Part shown: positions 15,180-23,401 of the stretch, piece by piece
How the letters are laid out: every line of letters starts with the position of its first letter
Numbering within the stretch: the stretch's first letter is position 1
From: Chryseobacterium mucoviscidosis
GTDB lineage: Bacteria; Bacteroidota; Bacteroidia; Flavobacteriales; Weeksellaceae
Length of the DNA: 64,000 nt
Assembly (NCBI RefSeq): GCF_002177115.1
Contig: NZ_MVAG01000081.1
Span: forward strand, 1 to 64,000
Reading direction: 5' to 3'
The notes under the pieces: generated by a model
What the model was told of the DNA's origin: nothing
Database searches by the model: none
Seen by the model: the letters and a program-made list of their open reading frames with translations, nothing else
Program-made: the position numbers and the translations under genes

Positions 15180-16451
15180 ATGAAAAAAGTATTCATAATA
15201 TTCGCACTCGCTTTTTCCCATTTCTTTAATATTTACGGGCAGGAAAAAGATAAGTTAGATCAGCTTTTTGATAAATATCAGGAAGTAGAGGGAGTAACAT
15301 CCATTAAAATTGCCAAACCGATGTTCGGAATGCTGAGCAGTCTGGATCTTGGAGATGCTGAACTGGATCAGATAAAACCGTTATTATCCAAAATTAACGG
15401 ACTGAAAGTTTTCATTGCCGAAAAACCACAGGACGGAAGTTCTGCGAAAGGACAGAAACTGTCGCAAATCAACAAAGACATTTCTTCTTATTTAAGCAAT
15501 CTTAAGTACAGTGAAATCATGACAATGAACAGTAACGGGGCTAAAATAAAATTTCTTTCAGCAGAAGAGAAAAACGGAATTTTGGATGATTTGTTATTGA
15601 GCATCGATAGCGGAGGAGAGGAAAATATCCTTGTAAAACTGGACGGAAAACTTTCGATGAATGATATCAATAAAATCATCAATTCTACAGAAACAAAAAC
15701 AAATCCGGTTACCAATACCAGAAATAACCTCACTTCGGAAAATACCTCTTCTTATCTGAATGGCGAATCCAGAAATGTAGGCGAATTCTCTGGAATTCAG
15801 GTGAGTACGGGTGTTAATCTGGTGTTCAAGCAGGAAAGTCCTACCAATGTAAAGGTAATTGCCGATGCCGATAAGCTTCAGTACATTATTACAAAAGTTG
15901 ACAACGGCGTTCTGAAAGTGTATGTTGATAACAAAGGACAGAAAAATTTAAAATTTAAAAACATCAGTGTCAACGTTTCTTCGCCAAGAATGGATAACAT
16001 TAAAGCGTCTTCGGGAGCAACTTTTACCACGATTAATTCTGTAAAAGAAAATAACCTTACCATTGATGCATCTTCAGGTTCTGTAGTAAAAGGGAAATTC
16101 AATATTTCAAATAATGCTTTAGTGGAAGCGTCTTCAGGAACAAGCGTGAAAGTTGAAGTAAATTCCAGAAGCTTAGTATTTAAAGGATCAAGCGGGTCAG
16201 ATGCAAGTATTCAAGGTGAGGCAGAAACAGCAGCTTTTGATGTAAGCAGCGGTGCGGTTTGTAAAGGCGAAGCATTTCAGGCAAATCAAGTGGAAGCGGA
16301 ATCTACTTCGGGATCTAACCTTTCTGTAAATGCGGTAGATAAATTAAAAGCGAAGGCTTCATCAGGCGGAACCATCCGATACAGAGGAAATCCGGAAATT
16401 ACTTCAGACATCAGCAAAATGTCAGGCGGAAGTTTAAAACCCATCAACTAA
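15180..16451 (+). CDS. Exported protein with DUF4252-like and head-GIN (DUF2807) domains
   Basis: This 423-residue protein has a signal peptide (about 1-20). About residues 25-165 match the DUF4252 pattern (FDKYQEVEGVTSIKIAKPM, and EENILVKLDGKLSMNDINKII at the end). From about 195 comes the GIN domain: GEFSGIQVSTGVNLVFKQ, then a beta-helix with many SSG turns (KASSGATF, DASSGSVV, EASSGTSV, KGSSGSDAS). The GIN fold is thought to be adhesive or structural. It lies after the sigma and anti-sigma genes and before a second DUF4252 protein, so it is probably a surface or periplasmic output of that operon. The fusion of the two domains is unusual. Confidence 0.88.
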   Translation: MKKVFIIFALAFSHFFNIYGQEKDKLDQLFDKYQEVEGVTSIKIAKPMFGMLSSLDLGDAELDQIKPLLSKINGLKVFIAEKPQDGSSAKGQKLSQINKDISSYLSNLKYSEIMTMNSNGAKIKFLSAEEKNGILDDLLLSIDSGGEENILVKLDGKLSMNDINKIINSTETKTNPVTNTRNNLTSENTSSYLNGESRNVGEFSGIQVSTGVNLVFKQESPTNVKVIADADKLQYIITKVDNGVLKVYVDNKGQKNLKFKNISVNVSSPRMDNIKASSGATFTTINSVKENNLTIDASSGSVVKGKFNISNNALVEASSGTSVKVEVNSRSLVFKGSSGSDASIQGEAETAAFDVSSGAVCKGEAFQANQVEAESTSGSNLSVNAVDKLKAKASSGGTIRYRGNPEITSDISKMSGGSLKPIN

Positions 16452-16476
16452 AAATTTAATTTAAATCCAAATTGCC

Positions 16477-16983
16477 ATGAAAATATTAAAACACCTTTTT
16501 CTTATCGCCTGTGCGATGTTCATGTTACAATCCTGTATAGTTTCTTCGGGAGCCGGTAAAATGGCTTACTTTTCAGATTCCGGGAACGATTTTAAAGGAG
16601 CAAAATTTACGACCATTAATGTTCCGATGTTTTTAGCAAAACCCATGATTAAAAAAGCATTGAGGGAAGATGGTGAAGATAATGAAGAGGTAATCCGCCT
16701 GATCCGGAAAGTTTCAAAAATTAAAGTTTTGACTGTTGAAAACGGAGATAAATCGATGCTGAATGATTTTGCGAAGTATTTAAATAACAATAATTATGAA
16801 GAATGGGCAACCATAAAACATGACGGAGAAAATGTAAATATCCGGGTGAAACAGAAAGATGATGTTATTAAAAATATGCTGATTACGGTAAATTCAGATA
16901 AAGAGTTGGTTTTTGTGGATGTTCGGGGAAATTTTACAGCCAATGATATTTCAAAAATGATTTCATCGGCATCCGATAAATAG
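16477..16983 (+). CDS. DUF4252 lipoprotein
   Basis: This 168-residue protein has a lipoprotein signal peptide (MFMLQSC, Cys near residue 20). The mature part matches DUF4252: KISKIKVLTVENGDK-like core, a middle YEEWATIKHDGENVNIRVKQ block, and the typical DNAVRGNFTANDISKMI-type ending. The terminal pattern also appears in the N-terminal half of the preceding GIN protein. It is the last gene of the sigma-factor operon and is followed by a terminator. The function of the family is unknown. Confidence 0.85.
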   Translation: MKILKHLFLIACAMFMLQSCIVSSGAGKMAYFSDSGNDFKGAKFTTINVPMFLAKPMIKKALREDGEDNEEVIRLIRKVSKIKVLTVENGDKSMLNDFAKYLNNNNYEEWATIKHDGENVNIRVKQKDDVIKNMLITVNSDKELVFVDVRGNFTANDISKMISSASDK

Positions 16984-17030
16984 CAATATATCATCAAATC
17001 ATATTACTAAATTGTTTTTTTATACAAACT

Positions 17031-17058
17031 ACCGTTCCGTAAAAAGGAGCGGTTTTTT
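17031..17058 (+). terminator. Terminator of the ECF sigma-DUF4252 operon
   Basis: ACCGTTCC and GGAGCGGT pair (one G-T) around a 7-base loop, followed by six T's. Confidence 0.8.
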
Positions 17059-17106
17059 GATTTAAGTTATTGATTATTAAGTTTTATTTAAACTATGAAA
17101 ATCGAT

Positions 17107-17137
17107 TTTCGTATTTCGGTAAAATACCTTAATTTTG
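17107..17137 (+). promoter_or_regulatory. Promoter of guaB
   Basis: TAATTTTG at 17130-17137 matches the -7 consensus. TTTC at 17107-17110 stands 19 bases upstream as a weak -33 box. The leader before the ATG would be only about 7 bases, too short for a riboswitch. Confidence 0.65.
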
Positions 17138-17150
17138 CAAGAAAGTAAAG

Positions 17151-18611
17151 ATGTCTATTCATAACAAAATTGTAGAGACAGCCATCACTTTCGATGACGT
17201 GCTTCTAGTCCCTTCTTATTCAGAAGTTTTACCTAATCAGGTTTCTTTAAAATCAAGACTTACCGACAAAATTACGCTTAATGTTCCGATTGTTTCCGCT
17301 GCAATGGATACCGTTACAGAAGCTGAACTGGCAATTGCACTGGCAAGAGTCGGAGGTTTGGGATTTATTCATAAAAACATGACGATCGCTGAACAGGCTG
17401 CACAGGTTAATCGTGTAAAGCGTTCGGAAAACGGAATGATTTCAGATCCTGTTACCCTTTCAAAAGATCATACTTTGGCTCAGGCTAAAGAAACAATGGC
17501 GAAATATAAAATCTCCGGACTTCCTGTAGTAGATGCCGAAAATACTTTAATCGGGATCATTACCAACAGAGATGTAAAATATCAGGAAAATCTTGAGATG
17601 AAGGTGGAAGAGATCATGACGAAAGAAAAGCTGATTACTTCTGATAAAAATACCAATCTGGAGAAAGCGAAAGAAATTCTTCTTAAAAACAGAGTGGAAA
17701 AGCTTCCGATCGTAGATGCTGAAAATAAACTGGTAGGATTAATTACCATTAAAGATATCGACAATCAGTTAGAATATCCAAATGCGAACAAAGATCAGAG
17801 CGGAAGATTAATCGTTGGAGCAGGAGTAGGAGTAGGTGAAGATACACTGGAAAGAATCGAGGCACTTGTAAAAGCTGGTGTTGATATCATCGGAATCGAT
17901 TCAGCTCACGGACATTCCATCGGAGTCTTAAATAAAATTAAAGAAATCCGACAGGCTTATCCTGATCTGGATATCGTTGGAGGAAATATCGTAACGGCTG
18001 AAGCGGCTAAAGATCTAATCGAAGCCGGAGCAAATGTTCTAAAAGTAGGAGTAGGTCCCGGTTCAATCTGTACAACGAGAGTGGTTGCAGGAGTTGGAGT
18101 TCCTCAGTTATCCGCAATTTACAATGTTTACGAATATGCGAAAACAAAGAACGTAGCTGTAATTGCAGACGGAGGAATCAAGCTTTCCGGAGATATCGTA
18201 AAAGCGATTGCCAGTGGAGCAGGAGCCGTAATGTTAGGTTCGCTTTTGGCAGGAACTGATGAAGCTCCGGGTGAAGAAATTATTTTCCAGGGTAGAAAAT
18301 TCAAGACCTATCAGGGAATGGGAAGTCTTTCTGCGATGAAGAGAGGAGGAAAAGAGAGATATTTCCAGAGTGAGGCTAAGAAATTCGTTCCGGAAGGAAT
18401 CGAAGGAAGAGTTCCAAGCAAAGGATCTCTGGAAGAAGTGATTTTCCAGTTAACAGGAGGTCTGAGAGCGGGAATGGGATATTGTGGCGCTAAAGATATT
18501 GAAGCGTTACAAAACGATACAAAAATGGTAATGATCACAGGAAGCGGATTGAAAGAATCTCACCCGCACGATGTCATCATCACGCAGGAAGCTCCGAATT
18601 ATTCTTTGTAA
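17151..18611 (+). CDS. guaB: Inosine-5'-monophosphate dehydrogenase
   Basis: This 486-residue enzyme oxidises IMP to XMP with NAD, the committed step of GMP synthesis. The TIM-barrel begins [16 protein letters not shown] and [14 protein letters not shown]. Two CBS domains occupy about residues 92-205 ([20 protein letters not shown] and [21 protein letters not shown]). Catalytic Cys lies in the loop [18 protein letters not shown]-phosphate binding is in [13 protein letters not shown] and [12 protein letters not shown], with the flap starting [10 protein letters not shown]. Length equals the family standard. It stands alone with its own promoter and a perfect terminator. Confidence 0.98.
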   Translation: MSIHNKIVETAITFDDVLLVPSYSEVLPNQVSLKSRLTDKITLNVPIVSAAMDTVTEAELAIALARVGGLGFIHKNMTIAEQAAQVNRVKRSENGMISDPVTLSKDHTLAQAKETMAKYKISGLPVVDAENTLIGIITNRDVKYQENLEMKVEEIMTKEKLITSDKNTNLEKAKEILLKNRVEKLPIVDAENKLVGLITIKDIDNQLEYPNANKDQSGRLIVGAGVGVGEDTLERIEALVKAGVDIIGIDSAHGHSIGVLNKIKEIRQAYPDLDIVGGNIVTAEAAKDLIEAGANVLKVGVGPGSICTTRVVAGVGVPQLSAIYNVYEYAKTKNVAVIADGGIKLSGDIVKAIASGAGAVMLGSLLAGTDEAPGEEIIFQGRKFKTYQGMGSLSAMKRGGKERYFQSEAKKFVPEGIEGRVPSKGSLEEVIFQLTGGLRAGMGYCGAKDIEALQNDTKMVMITGSGLKESHPHDVIITQEAPNYSL

Positions 18612-18630
18612 TAATAGATTAAATATACTT

Positions 18631-18665
18631 AAAGGCTATCTCAATGTTGAGGTAGCCTTTTTAAT
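18631..18665 (+). terminator. Terminator after guaB
   Basis: A 14-bp stem (AAAGGCTATCTCAA with TTGAGGTAGCCTTT, one G-T pair) is followed by T's. It lies 20 bp past the stop codon. Confidence 0.92.
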
Positions 18666-18702
18666 CTTTTTATAAATTCACTTCAGTTTAGCCTATATAA
18701 AA

Positions 18703-18732
18703 ATAAAAAGCCACTGCAAAAGCAATGGCTTC
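18703..18732 (-). terminator. Terminator after the GG-leader peptide gene
   Basis: The minus strand reads AAGCCATTGC, a TTTT loop, GCAGTGGCTT and a T-rich tail. It is suited to end the minus-strand peptide transcript, back to back with the guaB terminator. Confidence 0.85.
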
Positions 18733-18740
18733 TAATCTTA

Positions 18741-18923
18741 TTAAAACGGAGAAACGATACAAGATCCTGGCGGAAGATCCTGAATTCTTCTGCATCCTCC
18801 AGGTCCGCAACAAAAAATAGATGAATCTCCGCATCCGAAGTTTTCCTGGTTTGCATCACACATTTTGAATCCTCCTTTAATGCTTTTTAAGCTTTGTCTT
18901 GAAATTTTTTTAAGATTTTTCAT
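18741..18923 (-). CDS. GG-leader Cys-rich peptide (bacteriocin-like)
   Basis: This 60-residue peptide begins MKNLKKISRQSLKSIKGG, a leader of the double-glycine type known from Chryseobacterium bacteriocin-like peptides. Cleavage after GG would release a 42-residue core with six cysteines, including a CC pair (IFCCGPGGCRR). The same leader and a CC motif recur in the peptide at 41888-42052. No peptidase-containing ABC exporter or modification enzyme is encoded near it, so processing must come from elsewhere. Function may be antimicrobial, signalling or other. Confidence 0.8.
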   Translation of the reverse strand: MKNLKKISRQSLKSIKGGFKMCDANQENFGCGDSSIFCCGPGGCRRIQDLPPGSCIVSPF

Positions 18924-18951
18924 AATAGATTAATTTTGATTTGTATCATAT

Positions 18952-18959
18952 CAAATATA
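18952..18959 (-). promoter_or_regulatory. -7 promoter box for the GG-leader peptide
   Basis: The minus strand reads TATATTTG, a full match to TAnnTTTG, about 29 bp before the ATG. It supports independent expression of the peptide gene. Confidence 0.55.
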
Positions 18960-19017
18960 TAAAAAATATTTTCTCATTTTTAAAAAATCTTAAAGTTGTG
19001 AATTATTTAATTTTCAA

Positions 19018-19045
19018 TAAAAAACCTCCGCTTTTGGCGAAGGCT
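19018..19045 (-). terminator. Terminator after the T9SS/tail-collar gene pair
   Basis: The minus strand reads CCTTCGC, a short A-rich loop, GCGGAGG, then six T's, 20 bp past the stop of the 19065-19763 gene. Confidence 0.85.
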
Positions 19046-19064
19046 TATCACATATAATAAAATT

Positions 19065-19763
19065 TTATTTTTTCACAAACTTAAATTCGTGAGTCTGGAA
19101 ATTTTTAGTATTAATCTTCAAAAGATAGATTCCTGCGCTTAGTTCAGAAACGTTTACTTTTTCATTAAATTCTTCAGATTTTACAATTTGTCCGGCCATA
19201 TTATAGATCTGAACAGATTTTCCGTCTTTTATCCCTGAAATTTTAATAATCTCAGCAACAGGATTGGGGAAGATCTGAATTTTAGAATCATTGTTTCTGA
19301 CATCTGAAGCCGCAAGAGATGTACTGTGCAAATCTCCCGTCATGGTCGCATTAGAAGTCGTAAGATTTCCTCCGCAACCTCCCGCTTGTGATGTAAATGA
19401 TGTATTCTCAACCCAGGTTCCAAAAGTAATTGATGGTGGATTTTGTACGAAATTATTGTTACCCGTAGAATTATAGTAAATTAAGTTTGGGCTTGAAAAA
19501 GTTCCGTATCCTTCATCAGCAAGGAATTCCCATCTGCTTAATGTATTATTCCACTGAATTTTAAATTCGCAGGTTCCTAAGCCGCCACAAGGTTGTCCGT
19601 CTAAAGGTGTTGTAATATATATCCCTTTATTAAAGGCGTCTACACCCGTTTTTGTAAAAACAAAATTCTGATTATCAAATATATTATGACAACCGTTAAA
19701 GGTGATCGTCTGTGCAAAGGCAGAACCGCCCAAAGCAAGACATAAAAGATAAAGAGTTTTCAT
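19065..19763 (-). CDS. T9SS type A sorting-domain protein
   Basis: This 232-residue protein has a signal peptide (about 1-17, ending AFAQ). The middle part (about 20-150) has Cys pairs and aromatic residues but no domain I recognise. The last 70-75 residues are a type A T9SS sorting domain: IQIFPNPVAEIIKISG, VQIYNMAGQIVKSE, then LSAGIYLLKI and a basic end. Such proteins cross the outer membrane through the type IX system and are then attached to the surface or released. It lies 9 bp downstream of the tail-collar gene and probably shares its transcript. Confidence 0.87.
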   Translation of the reverse strand: MKTLYLLCLALGGSAFAQTITFNGCHNIFDNQNFVFTKTGVDAFNKGIYITTPLDGQPCGGLGTCEFKIQWNNTLSRWEFLADEGYGTFSSPNLIYYNSTGNNNFVQNPPSITFGTWVENTSFTSQAGGCGGNLTTSNATMTGDLHSTSLAASDVRNNDSKIQIFPNPVAEIIKISGIKDGKSVQIYNMAGQIVKSEEFNEKVNVSELSAGIYLLKINTKNFQTHEFKFVKK

Positions 19764-19772
19764 GCTGATATT

Positions 19773-20366
19773 TTAGAATTGTGACGGGAAAATACCTTGT
19801 AAAGCAATAATACACTTCAGAGTAACGAAAGGTGGTCTGTTTTCGTGTGGCTGTCCTCCTCCTGTCTGGTTTACCATCGTAGATTTCATGGTTGTATTTG
19901 CAGCAGCATCAGAGTATTCTTTATCTAATCCTTTTGTATCGGCAGGAAGATTATTCGTAGGAGAATTCTGATTTCCTTCTGCGGTTACAGCATTTACCGT
20001 GTGTGAGTGAGGCGGCATTTGTGTCACCTGAAGTGTTACAGATTCTGTTCCTCCGCTTTGTCCCATCGTGTAGTTGGTAGGTCCTCCCGGAGCCTGTCCT
20101 TCGTGTACCAAAACCCTTCCTCTCATATCAGGTAAAGCGAATGTTGTGGTTCCGTTTCCTCCGTAAGTGGTTCCTAACAGTGCAAATAAAGCCTGATTTT
20201 GCGAAATTGGTAAAAGCTGTCCGTTACAGGCAGCCCAGTTTTTCGGAACAAAATTGTAAGGTACGAATGCGATTTGCCCTAAAAAAGGCTCTGAAGCTTG
20301 TGCTTTTAAAACAGAAGTAGATGCCATGCTCAATAGCAATGTGCATCCTAATACAAGTTTTTTCAT
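19773..20366 (-). CDS. Exported phage tail-collar domain protein (MdpB-like)
   Basis: This 197-residue protein has a signal peptide (about 1-23). The mature part is a tail-collar or microcystin-dependent-protein domain: FLGQIAFVPYNFVPKNWAACNG, a LLGTTYGGNGTTTFALPDMRGR block, VTQMPPHSHTV, and NRPPFVTLKCIIALQG near the end. Most relatives have no signal peptide and are phage fibre or similar structural proteins. This one is exported and cotranscribed with a T9SS substrate, and there are no other phage genes nearby. Its role outside the cell is unknown. Confidence 0.9.
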   Translation of the reverse strand: MKKLVLGCTLLLSMASTSVLKAQASEPFLGQIAFVPYNFVPKNWAACNGQLLPISQNQALFALLGTTYGGNGTTTFALPDMRGRVLVHEGQAPGGPTNYTMGQSGGTESVTLQVTQMPPHSHTVNAVTAEGNQNSPTNNLPADTKGLDKEYSDAAANTTMKSTMVNQTGGGQPHENRPPFVTLKCIIALQGIFPSQF

Positions 20367-20436
20367 GACGAATAAATTAGTTTTAATTAGGTGTTGTAAA
20401 GGTAGATATTATTCTACATATTTTTGTTATATTAAT

Positions 20437-20467
20437 GAAAAAACCTTCCAGAGGTTTCTGAAAGGCT
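20437..20467 (-). terminator. Terminator after the DUF4407 gene
   Basis: The minus strand reads CCTTTCAGA, AAC, CTCTGGAAGG and a run of T's, a 9-bp stem with one G-T pair. Confidence 0.85.
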
Positions 20468-20488
20468 TATATTGTTACTAATAATAGG

Positions 20489-21559
20489 TTATTTTTGAAG
20501 TTTATCTTTAAAGTCTTCGATCCTGAAATCTGTTAAAGCATTGCCTTTTTCCACTTTTTCTTTTGAATATAATCTGAAATCATTTTCTGTTTTTTCTAAA
20601 AGATAATCGTAAGGTCCGACGTGGGAAATTAGTTTTACCAAAACCGGAGAAATTTCAAGACAGATAAAAAGTCCCATAATAAAAGCGGCAGCTAAACCGA
20701 TGATGGCTGAATTTTTTCCCAGCTCGTCCAAAGCCTGTAATCTTGCTGCAAAACCATTGAATTTATCCTCAAAAGTCTCGGTAGATTTTCTCTCTGTTTC
20801 TAAATTGGTATATACCTTAGAAATTTCTTTATCTAAATATTCCAGTCTGGGAGCAACCTGTTTCTGGTAATTTTCCAGATCGAGTCTTCTCTGTTCTTTC
20901 AGTTCCTGCTTTCGTTTTGCATTGGGACCGAAACCTTCTTTCCCGCTGGTTAATCCGGATTGCTTTCCTAAAATTTCTTTTTCAAGCTCTACAGAAGCGG
21001 AATCATACGATTTTTGATAGTTGGCAATCTTATCGGAGATTTGTTTCTTTTCAGTCTCAAAAGGTCCGCTTTGCTGAAGGATTCTTCCGTTCATCTCACC
21101 CTGAAGCTGTTTTTTATTTCTCTGAATGATGGTATTCAGTTGTTTGTTTACTTCCTTTTCAAAAATTTTAAGTTCAAGAGGTTTAGAAATGATAATTCCT
21201 AAAAAAGTCGCCAGAATTAATCTGGGAATTGCCATTAAAATCTGATTCCACCATGTTCCTGTTTTTTTGATGGAAGAAACGATGTATCGGTCCAGATTAA
21301 AAATCATTAAACCCCATAAAACACCGAAGCCAATTGCTGTCCAGATGTCATCGAAAACCGTATACATCGCGTAACCTGCGGAAAGCGTAGCGAATACAGC
21401 TGTAAAAAGTACAATTCCTCCGATACCCGCAAATTTGTTCCATTCGCTCGGAGTTTTTCTCAGAATATGAATGTTTCCTCCGGAACACACCATCAGAAAC
21501 TTTTGGAACCAGTTTATTTTATGATTCACCTGATTTATAGTTTGTTGGTTGTTTTTCAT
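20489..21559 (-). CDS. DUF4407 membrane protein
   Basis: This 356-residue protein has three N-terminal membrane segments (about residues 40-60, 65-82 and 100-120), then a long helical coiled-coil region (about 130-275) rich in Lys, Glu and Gln, and a last membrane segment (about 284-305). That is the DUF4407 layout. The start is ATG at 21559. An in-frame TTG at 21577 lies inside the -7 promoter box (21575-21582), so it cannot serve as the start of the mRNA's coding region. Function is unknown. Confidence 0.9.
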   Translation of the reverse strand: MKNNQQTINQVNHKINWFQKFLMVCSGGNIHILRKTPSEWNKFAGIGGIVLFTAVFATLSAGYAMYTVFDDIWTAIGFGVLWGLMIFNLDRYIVSSIKKTGTWWNQILMAIPRLILATFLGIIISKPLELKIFEKEVNKQLNTIIQRNKKQLQGEMNGRILQQSGPFETEKKQISDKIANYQKSYDSASVELEKEILGKQSGLTSGKEGFGPNAKRKQELKEQRRLDLENYQKQVAPRLEYLDKEISKVYTNLETERKSTETFEDKFNGFAARLQALDELGKNSAIIGLAAAFIMGLFICLEISPVLVKLISHVGPYDYLLEKTENDFRLYSKEKVEKGNALTDFRIEDFKDKLQK

Positions 21560-21574
21560 GATAGAAAATTTATA

Positions 21575-21582
21575 CAAATGTA
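21575..21582 (-). promoter_or_regulatory. -7 promoter box for the DUF4407 gene
   Basis: The minus strand reads TACATTTG, matching TAnnTTTG, 15 bp before the ATG at 21559. It decides the start codon, because the upstream TTG is part of this box. Confidence 0.6.
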
Positions 21583-21727
21583 CTACTAAAAATCATAACA
21601 ATGTAAAAGATAGTATTATGTTTTACCAAGTATATAGGTTTGTTTTATTATTTTGTTGTAAATCAATCAATTAAATTTATTAAATAAAATATTCTTATCT
21701 TTATGTATAATCACTAAATATCAAAAT

Positions 21728-22138
21728 ATGAAAAATGTAATCTGCCTTTCTCTGGCAATGGCTGCGTTTGCGCTTACTTCCTGTACCAAAGAAAAATCGA
21801 TAGATGATGATCTGAAAGAAGTTGCCGCAAACATCAACAAAACGACACCTCAGAATCTTGCCGACGGAGTGCGTCTCGACAGCGTTTCTGTACAGCCGGG
21901 AAAAATTTTTAAATATAATTATACCCTAACCGACGATGTAAAAGAAAGTGTAAGTCCTGAAGAAATTCAAGTTTTTAAAAACAATGCAAAAGAAGGAGCT
22001 TTAAGAGTTATTAAAACTTCGCCGGAGATTAAAGAATTCAGGGATAATGATGTTACCATGGTATATAGTTACTATGATAAAAACGGAAAACCGACCGCCG
22101 ATTTTAAAATTACCCCCGAAGAATACAAAACAAAGTAA
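21728..22138 (+). CDS. Small lipoprotein of unknown function
   Basis: This 136-residue protein has a lipoprotein signal peptide (ALTSC, Cys at about 19). The mature part is charged, with a central segment SVSVQPGKIFKYNYTL and a C-terminal VYSYYDKNGKPTADFKITPEEY. No family is recognised with certainty. It stands alone and is followed by a hairpin terminator that also lies at the end of the convergent ruvC. Confidence 0.75.
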   Translation: MKNVICLSLAMAAFALTSCTKEKSIDDDLKEVAANINKTTPQNLADGVRLDSVSVQPGKIFKYNYTLTDDVKESVSPEEIQVFKNNAKEGALRVIKTSPEIKEFRDNDVTMVYSYYDKNGKPTADFKITPEEYKTK

Positions 22139-22144
22139 ACCAAT

Positions 22145-22183
22145 CAATCACTCACAAAATATTTATCTGTGAGTGATTTTTAT
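22145..22183 (+). terminator. Terminator between the lipoprotein gene and ruvC
   Basis: AATCACTCACA and TGTGAGTGATT form an 11-bp stem around an 11-base loop, with T's after it. It probably ends both convergent transcripts. Confidence 0.85.
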
Positions 22184-22734
22184 TTCAGCCGATCCGGATT
22201 TTGTTTTAAAAAGCTTTCCCAGCCGGTATAAGATTTTGTATCTGCAATCGTTCCGGAATTGAAATGATGACATACCGCAACAGCCAATCCATCGGAGGCA
22301 TCGAGATATTTTGTGGGAAATTCTTTGAGATTTAAAAGACTTTGGAGCATTCCTGCAACCTGTTCTTTACTGGCATTTCCGTTTCCGGTGATCGCCATTT
22401 TTATTTTTTTCGGAGAATATTCTGTAATCGGGATATTCCTGTGAAGACTTGCCGCCATCGCAACGCCTTGTGCGCGACCTAGTTTCAGCATACTCTGAAC
22501 GTTTTTTCCGTAGAAAGGAGCTTCCAGAGCAACCTCATCAGGATGAAATTCGTCAATCAGCGCCAAAGTTTTATCAAAAATATATTTAAGTTTGGTCTCG
22601 TGGTTCGGATACTTTTTCAGCAATAATTCATGGATGGAAATCATTTCCATTTTTCCTTTTTTTATGGAAATAATTCCAAAACCCATCACGGTTGTTCCCG
22701 GGTCGATTCCTAAAATAATCTTCTCTGCAATCAT
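22180..22734 (-). CDS. ruvC: Holliday junction resolvase RuvC
   Basis: This 184-residue nuclease cuts Holliday junctions that RuvAB has branch-migrated. The catalytic acidic residues are visible: Asp11 in ILGIDPGTT, Glu71 in VALEAPFYG, and Asp145/Asp148 with the His pair 156-157 in YLDASDGLAVAVCHH. ATG at 22734 gives the normal short N-terminus. An upstream in-frame ATG at 22788 would add 18 residues that the family lacks. The gene is downstream of the 2H phosphoesterase gene and may be cotranscribed with it. Confidence 0.96.
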   Translation of the reverse strand: MIAEKIILGIDPGTTVMGFGIISIKKGKMEMISIHELLLKKYPNHETKLKYIFDKTLALIDEFHPDEVALEAPFYGKNVQSMLKLGRAQGVAMAASLHRNIPITEYSPKKIKMAITGNGNASKEQVAGMLQSLLNLKEFPTKYLDASDGLAVAVCHHFNSGTIADTKSYTGWESFLKQNPDRLK

Positions 22735-22791
22735 TGCTTCAAAGATATGAACTTTCAGACTTTTAAGAATGAAAATTTTTTGAATCATATT

Positions 22792-23319
22792 TTACAGCAG
22801 TCCCAGTTTCTTTTCTGCGATAGTAATCCAGTTTTCTTCATGTCGAAGCAAAGTGATTTTGTCAACTAAGAATTTAGTTTTATATTCTTTTTCTTGATAT
22901 TTCTCCCATGCTTTCAGATAGTTTTCCCAAGTTAAATTTCTGTAGCCCACGGTTACATGAGGGTGGAAAGAATAATTGATAAAGTTGAATATTTCCTTCA
23001 CCCGAAGATAAAGATCATTGAGTTGTTCGTTGGTTTCAGATTTCACAAAAACCACAGGATTTTTAGGATGGGCAAAACTTCCGAAACCATTCAGTTCAAT
23101 TTCAAAAGGAGAAACAGCAGTATTAATCTTTTGAAAAGCTTCCAGAATGTCATTTTCTGAAGCAACCTCTCTGGAAAATGGCGGAAACAAAGTAATGTGC
23201 GCTTCATTTTTCAAAGCTTTGGAATTGTCAAAATTTAATGCAAAGTCCTGTTTGAATATTTTTATTTCTTCAATAATTTTTTGTGGCGGATAAATGGCGA
23301 TGAAATACATCTTTTTCAT
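22792..23319 (-). CDS. 2H phosphoesterase / 2'-5' RNA ligase family protein
   Basis: This 175-residue protein carries the two HxT/V motifs of the 2H superfamily: His41-Ile-Thr-Leu and His121-Val-Thr-Val, about 80 residues apart. Members act on 2',3'-cyclic phosphates or similar bonds in RNA and small nucleotides; the physiological substrate cannot be told from sequence. It starts MKKMYFIAIYPPQ and ends 3 bp before a possible upstream start of ruvC, so the two genes may form a unit. Confidence 0.9.
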   Translation of the reverse strand: MKKMYFIAIYPPQKIIEEIKIFKQDFALNFDNSKALKNEAHITLFPPFSREVASENDILEAFQKINTAVSPFEIELNGFGSFAHPKNPVVFVKSETNEQLNDLYLRVKEIFNFINYSFHPHVTVGYRNLTWENYLKAWEKYQEKEYKTKFLVDKITLLRHEENWITIAEKKLGLL

Positions 23320-23372
23320 TGATTGAAATTAAGAATTTTAAAATAAATTATAATGCATAAGAAAATTATGTA

Positions 23373-23380
23373 TAGATTTG
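23373..23380 (+). promoter_or_regulatory. -7 promoter box for the PadR operon
   Basis: TAGATTTG matches the -7 consensus. The next usable start in frame is TTG at 23402, about 15 bases after the predicted transcription start. The TTG at 23378 belongs to the box. Confidence 0.5.
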
Positions 23381-23401
23381 CTAAGTATAAAAGATGAGAT
23401 A

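Noticed and set aside
17138..17150. Possible purine riboswitch before guaB
   Set aside because: The predicted leader is only about 7 bases long, far too short.
19773..20366. Prophage remnant suggested by the tail-collar domain
   Set aside because: The protein has a signal peptide and no other phage gene, integrase or attachment repeat is nearby.
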